Part shown: piece after piece, positions 13,201-25,200 of the stretch
Position numbering within the stretch: the first letter of the stretch is position 1
Layout of the letters: each line of letters starts with the position of its first letter
Source: Helicoverpa zea
Taxonomy: Eukaryota; Arthropoda; Insecta; Lepidoptera; Noctuidae
Assembly: GCF_022581195.2 (NCBI RefSeq)
Contig: NC_061471.1
Span: 2,790,001-2,854,000 of the forward strand
Length of the DNA stretch: 64,000 nt
Reading direction: 5' to 3'
The notes under the pieces: model-generated
What the model was told of the DNA's origin: nothing
Databases searched by the model: none
The model's input: only the letters and a program-made list of their open reading frames with translations
Position numbers and translations under genes: made by a program

Positions 13201-16200
13201 ATTACTCCATAAATATCCCATTACCTTGTGCATAAGTTTACATATTTATATCGAGTTATTAAGGTAGCTTCTGAATGAAACAATAGAAAAACAACGAGTT
13301 GGTTTTTGCCATTGAGATATTTTTAATCAATTCGCATTTTTATCATTTAATCGCATTCAAATGTAGGTGCAACAACATGTCGAAGGACTACTGCCATTGA
13401 TAAGTTAGTGATAATTTAGGTACTTTAGTAACTTGTAATAATTGTAGTTTATATTCTGTAGACACCTTTATTGTCTATTGATGCATCAATTCTACTACAG
13501 AATCAGTCTTACGGTAGAATAAATGCATGTGCAGTGTAAGAGCCAAAACAGTTAAATGTCTCGTACTTACCTTTTGTAGAGCTAAAAGCTAAAAGGTATC
13601 CTCAAGAAAATAATACCCCCATATATCCCAACCACTTCCGTCTGGGACAATTTCTTAAAAGCTATCACCCCATACTTTATCGTAAATCATACTAATGTTC
13701 CAAATACAACAACGTCTTCAATATAAACAGCTTGTCAAATACTATCGACATGTTTGATTTCTGTAAACAAGGCTTCGACAACCAACATAGCATGACATGC
13801 TTAAGGCTGTCCACCCACGTCCGACTGGTAGGACAGATAATATCGGGCCGATTTTTGAAACACATTCTGACAAGGATTTTCTGATCAACTTTTGCAGTAC
13901 GTGTCAGTCTGACCAGTCTTACCAGGGGTGGTATTGGGTTGCCCGGCTTACTGGATTGAGGAGGTCAGATAAGCAGTCGCACCTTGCAAAACACTGGTGC
14001 TCAGCTGCATCCAGTTAAAATGAAAGCCAACATAGTTGGGAAAAGATGTTTATTGGTTTTGTAGGACGTGTCCGTTGCACGGTTGCTATCAGTGTTTTAT
14101 TTCTCTCCAACAGAAAATCGGTCGTCGATTCATCGGACGTGAGCGAGCAACCATACCGTGAGGCACCTGTGTAACGTCAGCAAAATAAACCCTGAACATC
14201 TTCGTGCAATCCTTAACCTTGACAGTAAATTACTCGTTATGTAAACCTATTAATATTGTGATTTTGCTAACCGTACCTGGCACTGAACTCGATTACTGAT
14301 GTCACGAATTTAGTTTTTTTAATACCATGTAACATTAGCGTGCTTTTCGCTACAAGTCATTCTATTTGCTAATCATTTGACATGCAAACGGTTGGTTTTA
14401 TAATAGAATTTTTAAATAATATCTTGTTTCTTGAAATTATTTCTTATTCAGCAATGAATTTATGGTAAGATGATCATCTATAAAAAAAAAAAATACCGAA
14501 CCAAATCTAAGTAAAACTTTTTGGACATCGAAAGTCAACATGAATGGTAATTCCCACCAACCGCCTAAAGTATGTTAATTTTAGACAGTTTAAAGATATG
14601 AAATAGAACTGTAAAAAAAACGAAAATAAAAATCTTCAACCAATTTGCATGGCTACTTAATTTCATTGTTAATAATAAATGATTACACAATCAAATCTTT
14701 GTATTACACGTGCCATATTCACACACGCACATGGATCATTAAAACCATATTTCGAAATTACCTAATCTAATGCAGTAATGGCCTTCGATAGCCATATCCA
14801 GTAATCTATGGAATCTATTTTTTTTATGATTACTCATATTCTGCAAGTACCTACTGGCTTCTTAAAAAATAATACATATTGTTCTGGCCGTTTTTAGTGC
14901 AGTTGACAGTTCTGTAAATCATTAGAAAAAAATGCAATTTCTCTTGAAAATTGTCAGCCGTCAACATAAAAATTCTCAAAAATTCGGTACCACTTTACCA
15001 TAGTACTATTATGTAGAATACTAGCTTCCGCTTTGGCTTTGCCCGCGTGGTGAGTTGATAATCTCTGAGTCAATCTGTGTTCATCCAGGTTTTCACCTAT
15101 TTACATACCAAATTTCAAGCAAATCGGTCCAGTCGTTTTCGTGTGAAAGAATAACAAAAATACATCCATACATTTTCACAAGCTTTCACATTTATAATAT
15201 TAGTAGGATGTAACTTTTTTACTCCCATTTCTCTATTCCAAAAAGTTCTACTTATATTTTTTCTATTTCCGTGCTAAATCCGAGGCAGCCTATAGACAAT
15301 GCGTAGAATACGTTATGTATGTGATGATGCAAGTTTTTTGGCAAGCATTCAAGGATAGATAGTATAGTCTTATCGGTCAATTATCACTTTAGAATTGTGA
15401 CGTCATATTACTGAAAAATACAGTAAGATCTATTCGCATAATTTGATTTTTTCCATAAGTTATCACAAGAAATTTAGCAGGCGTTACGGGTAATTAGAAG
15501 CCAGTAAGTCTGACAACCAGTCTTATCTAGGGGTATTGTGTTGCCAGGGTAACTGGGTTGAAGGGAGAGTTCAGATAGGCAGCCGCTCCTTGTATAACAC
15601 TGGTACTCAGTTGCATCCGATTAGACTGGAAGCCGACAACAACACAGTTGGGAAAAGGATAGACAGACGATGATGACAAGAACTGTAATTGAGGTAGTTT
15701 AGTGGACTGCCGGGGCCGCGGGATTGTTCGAAAGAGTTACCGCGGCCCTGGTACATAAAAGACCTACGACGGAACATGTCGGTTTTCAGTCAGTAAGAGT
15801 CTGACACTCCTTCACCGCTGCTAACCCACAGCGGGAGGGGTCATTTGATGATTTTTGACGTCGTTAAATAAAAAGGTAATATAGTGGAAGAGGTGTGATG
15901 TTCTGGCTTCTTGGCTCTGAAAGGCCAATAACGAATTTAAATTCCAAACAGTGTTCAAATGCCGACCAATCATAATTGTCGAAACTGGAATGTCACAAAA
16001 CTTAGTCATCTTCTTTGAATGACGGTTTGGCGGAGATTCAGATAGCATAACGATTGTAAAGCTTTCAGGTATGTAGGTAATAATATACGAATTTTGCGTC
16101 CCTGATAATCATTATCATCAGTCTCTAACTGCCTGCAAAGTACAAACCTCTCATATTGAGAAGGTGGAGTGAATTGCTCCAGATGGATCGGTTAGTTCAG

Positions 16201-19200
16201 GCTTCCTCGACGATATTTACCTCCACCAGCAAAGAAGCACTTACAAAGTACATACAACTTTTGGACAGTTATACTGTTATGTGAGAGACGTGGAATCGAA
16301 TCCTTTAACCAATACGCCACCACGACATCCCTAATATTATTCAGAACAAACCATGCCGTGATCTTTAAGTTACTAAGTCTTAATAACAGTTCTGAGCACG
16401 CGAAATATCTAGCAATCTTCAACACAGGCTTCTTTATTTATCATAATTTCTTTAGCGATTTGTTCTAGGTCGCTGGAAAACTTTGCTAAATATTTATTGG
16501 TAAAGGAAATTATTATTTGGAATAGACACAGACATTTGGCAAAGATAAGATAGCGTTACACTAACATGTATTATTATGATTTGTTATCGTTGAAGTAATC
16601 CTACTTCCGAAACTGTGTTTATTAATAGATTAGAATTTTCCGTTATATTTATAGGTCTTCTATTCAGGACATTAGATTATCAAATACAATCATATTATCA
16701 ATCATCTATATAAATGAATCCCTATATCCCTTGGTCACGCCATCACACCTGAATAGCTGAACAATTAAAGCTGTAAATTAGAGAGAAGGTAGCTTAAACG
16801 CGGGTGAAGGACATAGGATAGATCATGTCACCATCCGGCTACGGGTAGTAGTTCCTACAGGACGCGGGTGAAACCGCGAAGCCAGTCATCAATAAATCAA
16901 GAACCTACGGCAATTTTCTCAAAGACAACATAAATCGATAGACCTTAATAACTTGAAGACCTGATACATAATGAAACAGTGTAACCTCGAATGTCCGTTT
17001 CTATATGTCCGTATCTAAACATTTCTATATGTAAATTCCAGAATTATTTACTTACCGATAACAGATATGCATTTCTGATTTATAATACCGCTCGGTAGCA
17101 AGTGGAAATCAAACTCTTTGCCGTCGACGACGACTGTGTGACCAGCGTTGTTACCACCCTGTAGACAATGAAAAAAATACATTAGAAAAAGCATTATTTT
17201 TAACAGAATTCCCAAAGAAGAAGTCGTTTCTCAATTCCTCGGGATATTTTTACATTACATTGCATTCTCCGTAGATCGTTTGTTAAGGTAAACGAGGAAG
17301 TCTGATAACCAGTCTCCCAATTGGTATTGTAACGGGGATGGGCTATGTTAGAATAAACGACGATAACGGACCCATAAAAAAATCAGTTAGTCTGGATAAG
17401 CCAGAAATTGTACGGACAGAAAATGACTGCTCACATTTCAATGGACCTAGAAGCTTTACTGACATAAAGGTCAAGGCCTATAAGGCCTAACTAAAAGTCA
17501 AAGATATATTTAAATATCCAAGTTGGGAATTCCGGAAAGATTAAAGAGATGGTTGATACCTCAGACATGCAATTGACAGGTTAATGAGGTCTTCAAGACA
17601 TCGCTGTTTCAGATGTCCATCAAAGTAAGATTGCAATTACTGAGTAATTAATCGCGGGTCTATCAGTTACTACAAGAAATTAAGGTCTGAAAGATTTTCA
17701 GAAATCACGAGGTAAATCATAAGGAGTTTATGAGATGTTGTGTTACTGTAACATATTTAACATTCGCAAAGAGAATTTCTTCTACGTTGACAGCAGATCG
17801 ATCAAGACTAACAGCATACAACAGTAGAACGTATAGGTATGTTCAGCAAAAGTCAGCAAACATTAGGAAAAAATCTTCCACAACCTTTAAATATAGGTAA
17901 TGACATTTATGCTGGCGTGGGGTGCGTCATTCTTTATTTGTCTTGGGTGAGTCTTTACACCAGCCATTCACGTAATGCCGTAGGAAGTTATGCCTTAAGT
18001 TTTAGTCGAAAAAGTTTTAACTGTGATGGATAAATGAAAGCAGTTATGAACCAGCAGCAGAAAGGTAACTACCCAAAATAGATGAATTAACTAAGCAGAC
18101 CGTAGAGTAGAGAGGTCGTAAATAAAGCTTGAGTTCACGATAATCAGGTATGAGATCATGTATGTAGATCTGCATCAAGAATGATCTAAGCACAGATCTA
18201 AAATGATCCCGATGTGTATAAAATGTATCGATATTTATACTTCGAAGCTTCACTCCTTACTCTCATGACATTATTTGGACACAATACAGTTCCTCTTCAA
18301 GATTACTACCAGTTTTATGCTGTACCAGCTGTACTGTGGAGCACACTTTAATTAATCCAGAGAAATACTAAAAACAAAAAAAAAAGAGAACTAGAACAGT
18401 TGAGCTGTCACTAATATATATTTCACGTTTTTTGGCACATAGCTTCCGTTGATGTGACATTGGATGGGTAATCTTGAAGAGTACGTCTGTGTTCATTCAA
18501 AAAACACTTATCTGTCATCTTTCGCTATTTCTGCCAGGACATATAGGTCATGGGCAGGACCAGAAAAATATAATATGGAAGAGAAAATAGATACTAAGAT
18601 ACCTTTTTTTTAACGACGTCAAAATCACCAAATGACCCCTCCCGCTGTGGGTTAGCAGCGGTGAGGGAGTGTCAGACTCTTACTGACTAAAAACCGTCGT
18701 GTTCCGTCGTAGGCCTTTTATGTACCAGGGCCGCGATAACTCTTTCGAACAATCCCGCAGCCCAGATATGGGTTACCTTAGATACCCATTCAATTAAATT
18801 ATTATACGAGAGGACGACTGATATAAAGGTAATGTCAAAACAGCTTTTCCTTTTCATTGGTTTGATCGTTTATTTAATTAATTTTAATACGTGCTTGTGT
18901 TACAAGACAGTTTGATTTGACACTTTAGATTTAATAGTTATTACACAATAAAAAAAATCAATATAGCATCAAGTTCTTTGCTTACTATTGTTTGCATTAC
19001 TTCTAACTCTCTAATTAGAACAGCATTTAACTAAATCAAACCATTTTCCGTTGTCAAATTGCTGAATTGACCAATGGGCGACAAGTATACGGCTGGTCAT
19101 GTTTTGCTATTGGTGCAATTGGGTCTTAGATTGCAACAGACTAATAAAAACTGAATTTTGGATTAAGAAGATTCATAATAATTTAAATATTAACGATTAT

Positions 19201-22200
19201 TATTTCTATTGCAATTTAAATTACAAAAATAGTCGATAAGTGGTTTTATAATGACTTGAATTACCTCGTTTGATTCATTCATTTATTAATAGTTATTAGA
19301 CAAATTCTATTTAAATATTATTCATCGCTTTTTTTATGGAGACTGGGTGATAATTTGTTGATTGTAATTGGGTGATTTTTCGCTTAAAAGAACCTATTAT
19401 CTTCGAGGATTTTTTGAATTTTTAGATCTAAATAAGAGTTTCTTACCGACTCTTCTCCATGAGAACAACTTTTTGGAACTAGTGTGACATTTCATAAAAA
19501 TATTTGACTTTGACAAGAAACCATTGAAGTACTTAATTCGACACTGTCTGAGTACCAAAGCAAGTAAAATCCAAAGGTAATTTATTATCCGTCGTTATGT
19601 ACTAAACTATTCATAAGATAGAGCTTACAATTTATTTACGGACCACTTAATCAATGACGAGTCGTCAAATATAGAAATATTGACGGAGGCCTAACATTGG
19701 AAAGCAAATAGGTCGATAACTATTTCTGAAATCAATTTTGAACCGTACACAATAATCCACGTCTGTATACTCCTGAAGTCAGAAAAATACATAATGAGGC
19801 TATTTCTATAACCTATCCTATCTGATGGTTTGCTTCCTAGAGTTAGGAGTTTGACATTACTTGTATGGGGGCTCATGTCAAAATGCTATCTCCGGTAGAT
19901 AAATCAACAGATAGATTATAGAAAACCATATTAAAGATAATACGATGGTTATGAAGTCATAACTTTCCGGATTAAGCCAGTCAAGGTTGCTTCAAGGTCC
20001 GTTACTCATGTAATTGTAACTAATAACGTACATCAATGATCATTATGAAGAACATAGGTCCAGTGCGTTTTTGTTACTGAAATGAACGTCACATTTTTTA
20101 CGTTTTTAAAGGACAATGCCAGGGTCTGGGCTCAAAGTTTGCCCAGCAGTGGGCGTAGTTCCAGCTGGTTCCATAGTGCACTCTAAACACGAAATCCAAA
20201 TATTTTTGAAATCGGTCCCAGAGGTCCCGAAAAAAACCGGTTCAAATGTTCTCCATGGACAGTCACTTAAAAAAGTCTGAGCCATTTGCCCAGCAATGAA
20301 AGTGGTCAAAATAGGTTCTTTACTGCACTGTTAACACGAAATCCAAATATTTTTGAAATCGGTCCCAGAGGTCCCGAAGAAAACCAGTTCTAATGTTAAA
20401 CTTGAACAGTCACTTTATGAAGCCCAAGCCATTTGCCCAGAAGTGGGAATGGTTAGAATAGGTTCTTTACTTCACTATTAACACGAAATCTAAACATTTT
20501 GGAAATCGGTCCCAGAGGTCCCGAGAAAAACCGGTTCTAATGTTAAACTTGAACATTCACTTAACAAAGTCTGAGCCATTTGCCCAGTAGTGAAAGTGGT
20601 CAAAATAGGTTCTTTACTGCACTGTTAACACGAAATCCAAATATTTTGGAAATCGGTCCTAGAGGTCCCGAGAAAAACCGGTTCTAATGTTAAACTTGAA
20701 CAGTCACTTTATGAAGCCCAAGCCATTTGCCCAGAAGTGGGAATGGTTAGAATAGGTTCTTTACTTCACTGTTAATACGAAATCTAAACATTTTGGAAAT
20801 CGGTCCCAGAGGTCCCGAGAAAAACCGGTTCTAATGTTAAACTTGAACATTCACTTTATAAAGCCCAAGCCATTTGCCCAGAAGTGGGAATGGTTAGAAT
20901 AGGTTCTTTACTTCACTGTTAACACGAAATCTAAATATTTTGGAAATCGGTCCCAGAGGTCCCGAGAAAAACCGGTTCTAATGTTAGCCAGCCATTGTTA
21001 GCAAGCCATTTTAAGCAGCCACAAATCTAACAACCTCTTTTCTTGAAATAACATTCAGATAGTTAGTGGTTTCACTGTTAACAGGATAAAAAAAAAAAAC
21101 AGAAATAGACGTTTAAAGGTAATTGTTGTTTCTCTTGCTTTTCAGTCTCTATCTACGAGTACCACAATCAGTTCTAAGTTCGTGTAGCGTCATGCAATTA
21201 ATATCCGTAATGGCAATGGAAAAATCTAATCAAGACAAATAAAATAAGCTCGAACACGAGGTAGTAAATAGATACCATTGAGGAGTTCCCCCGTCTCACT
21301 GTCGTCTCCATCGTCGGGTTAGGTCTTAAACTCCACTGTTTTGTGGTGTCGGAGACATATACCCGAATGACAAGTTCTTATTCGATATGTGCTTACAATT
21401 TCCGAGAGTTCCCTATTGTTTTAAGGTTTCTATCACCAGACCCTGGACCGAATAACAAAGGAACCATTTGGAAAGTAAATCCTTTCAAACAATAAAATGA
21501 TTGTTTGAATCGGTTGGTAAACGACGGAGTTATGCACGTACTTACGTAAAAAGAATACAAACGAACAGAGAAACTCCTCCATTTTTTGAAGTCGGTAAAA
21601 AAAATCTCGTTCAATACCTCGTATTTGTCGATTAATATTATAATGCATTTCAATTGAGGTAATAAAAGTGGAATACTTAAGAGTTCGTAAGCATATTTTT
21701 CGTAATATTGAATAAGAGTCAAACCAGTTTTTCTCAGGACTCCTGGGATAGATTTCGAAATATTTCGGTCTGGGACCTATTATAAGCCTATGGAACATAA
21801 TACACTATGCAGTTACTGTGGGCAACTCTTGAGCCCAACTTCCATACAAAGAATAGCATTGTCCTTTATCTTTATTTATTTATAAGATTATGATTTATGT
21901 TTTTTGTACACATACGATATACATAGAAAAACAAAATGAACAATGGGACGACAAACATGAACGACAAGGGTGAAAAAGCGGAAAACAGCTAGTAACTTTA
22001 TAAAATGTAACGTCTTCGTTATCGTTTTGGTATCCAAAGCAGCATTACAAAAAAAAAAAAAAAATCAAAATCGTAGAGAAGCCAGAATATCCTAGGAGTA
22101 CTAGACAACATAACAAAACAAATAAGCATCTACAGAATGAATAATACACTAGCATTGTCGGTCAGTCTATTACTATATCGGACAGTTAAATATTTACTTC

Positions 22201-25200
22201 AGTGCGCGTGATATCTTGTTTGAAAGACAAAGTAGTCTATGCAGACAAAGAATGAGACAAATAATTATTGGTTAATAAAAACTTATTAGAAATTCAATCA
22301 AATAATGAAAGCCAGTGGCCTCGCAATAATAAGTTTCGGATTTCTCAAATGATCTCGCCTCCGCTTCAAATAAAAAGTGTCTCAAGATTGTGTAAGACAA
22401 ACAATTCACTGTGTACGATTGCAAAATCTTTTCTACCAACAATAGGCAGTTGATGAAATGGGAAACTTTATGTAGCCAATTAAACCATTTTATTCTCTTT
22501 CAATTATTCTATGGCGGGTTTCAAGGACACACCGCGCATTTATTTACTTCTTTATTTTGCCGATACACGGAGTCACGAACCCGTTGATGGTGGGAACTGC
22601 CTTGGCCGTGACCTGATAGTACCAAGCCGTGGAAAGTCGAGTTCAGCCTAGCCGTTACAAAAAAGGATGCAATTTAATTTTTGTTGCCTTTGACATTCCG
22701 GACATGAAAGGGTTATGTTTTCAGAACGGGCGACGAAATTGCTTAAGTTGCACCCATGCATCCCTTTGTAGAAGGTGGGCAGTGGATGGATGCGGGCTAT
22801 CCCTGACCAGGATGGTTCGTTGGGGAAGCAGTAGACGGCAATTGACTGATATGATGATGGATTCCTAAGTAATTTTCTGGTGAAATATCGAGTTGCATAG
22901 ACTATTTGCAGAATATAATTGGAATCGATCAGGCAACCGACTGGGCGTATATTTTGTCTACTGATAAATACGTTGAAAATATCTAACGCGAATCGAATGT
23001 CTGTAGTTGTGTTGTGTTCCCACACACGTGAAACCTTTATTAATACCGTCTGTTTGCGGCTGATGTTAGTCATAAATTGTGTTGTATGTTTACAATAAAA
23101 ACAGTGGTAAGCTAAACATTACGCTACTGACGACTGAGAGCTCTTTTATAATTGTTTTCTTTGGATTCCGGTGGTCTATCCATTTGCTGAGGATTATTTT
23201 AATGGCAAATAGTTGCTGTGAATGGGGTCCTTAGGATTACACATTTTTAAGCAAGAATCATTATGGGTCGAGCCAAGACTTAGAGAGTAAATATCGGAAC
23301 AAATCTATCTGTAATGCTGTCAACAAAACAAAAAATAGTTAGGTAAACAATGAAGTATAAATACCTAAAAATAACACAAAGTTCCGCTAGTTAATGCTTA
23401 TGTTTATGAAAAAACGCATGTTATCAATTGAAGCACTAATTTAGAGGAGGTGGTTACACAGCATCCTGTATTGTATTCAGGGGATTTCCACGACTGTAGT
23501 GCGAATTACATTTAATCAGCAGTCGGAACTACCATAAATGATAATATTTGAAGTAGGCAGACATGTTCGTAATAACAAAATTAGCCTTCAAGGTGGATAG
23601 AAAGAAACTAAATTCTGCATTGAATAATGCAACTTCCAATGTTCGAGAATGGTTATTTCATTTTGATTACGAAACTTCCTTATTTTTTTAAGAGATAACT
23701 GTAGTAGTATAAATATTATCTGTAATGACAGCTTATTGTGACAATTGCAATTTTATCGTTTAATTTGCTATCGAAAAAAAAAACAATCATGTTATAAATC
23801 CTAAGAATATTTTCACTGCTTTTAGTAGGATATTTAGTACTTTTTCACTAGTGGAATTTGTACGCAACTTGCGGAACTTTTGACCACACAGTCAGCACGT
23901 CCTATTTTTGTCCTATGTGTTAAGTTTTTTTTTTCTCAATAACAATTAGATATTTTAACATCGAAAAATACAGACGCGATTAATCCCGCGTCTCCGTACT
24001 CGCGTACGCGTCCTTCTCGAAATACGCATGAAAGAAAACTAAATGAAACAGATACAAGATTTTCATCTGTTTCAGAAAGAAACCTGGACTTTGAACTATG
24101 AACTCAAATTGATATAACAATTTATTGTTGTACTGAACTTGACCTACAATTAAATGCATGTTTTATGACTTTTATGTAACACTGCGATTGCAATTTACTT
24201 CCTAGATTACTTTGTTCCGTTGGCAAGTATAGCTAGAAAGAGATAGTTAAAATATAAAAACTGGCCAAGTGCGAGTTGGTTGGCGCGCGAACCCGTACCC
24301 CCAAAAATTTTCATAATATCCTGGTTTTCAGCTGTCTATCTAGCACGGTTTATGAGATACAGACAATATGAGATAGTTCAACAGAAAAGTCTTAATAAAA
24401 GGGCAACATTTAACCGTTTCGGAACATAAGCCAAAAAAATGCTTTATTTAATATTTTATATACAAAGGACAATGGGCGATTCCGGTCCAAATGTCCACCA
24501 CGAACGAGACCTATATGGCTAGATAGCCCGTTAAATATAGAACATTTTTTGTTATGAAAGTAATAAAATATATAATGCCAGAAAAAAGTTATAGCAAAAT
24601 CAAATAAAACATTTATAGATTTTTTCAATTTCATTTTTTCAATTACTTTTCGTGATGTTCGATTTTCGTACTTTCTGTAACTTCTGACAAAATAGAATTG
24701 TACATTATTAGAGAGAAGACATCGCCAGTTACATCGAATTTTCTTAGATCCAGGCACCGCTAAGTATATTCAAGCACTTCTGGCGCCTCAATTGGTTGTG
24801 ATTCGTACATCCATCGGGCAAAAAAATATGGGCTATTAATATGCAAATGTGTCTTACTCATCTTAGTTTTAGATAAAGTGCAGAAATGGAAGTGGAATAA
24901 AATAAAAATAATGATGATAACATACAAAAAGTACCGAAAATTAAGAATACATTTTTGGCTATAACTTTTTTTTGGCATTGTTTTTTTTTTACTGTCATAT
25001 TTAAAGTTACTCTAAATTAGTGGACTATTTAATTATATAGGTCTCGTTCGTGGTGGACATTTGGACCAAACTTCATACATTCTTGCCCAATCTCCTTTGT
25101 CTATTTCATGTTATTTTTGTACAGGTAGGTATTAGTTTAAATGTCAAAAAAAACTATATTTATGCCAACTAGATAAGAGCAGTTTCAGCAGACATAATTT

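Noticed and set aside
16255..16345. tRNA gene on the minus strand (GGATTCGATTCC)
   Set aside because: Box A and B are present but no cloverleaf; the downstream body is SINE.
21393..21798. 109- and 121-codon minus-strand ORFs
   Set aside because: Both lie in the unique half of a non-autonomous transposon and are broken in the second copy at 39330-39900, so not under coding constraint.
22648..23073. 141-codon minus-strand ORF
   Set aside because: Overlaps an unclassified repeat, no domain, and composition changes within it; likely chance.
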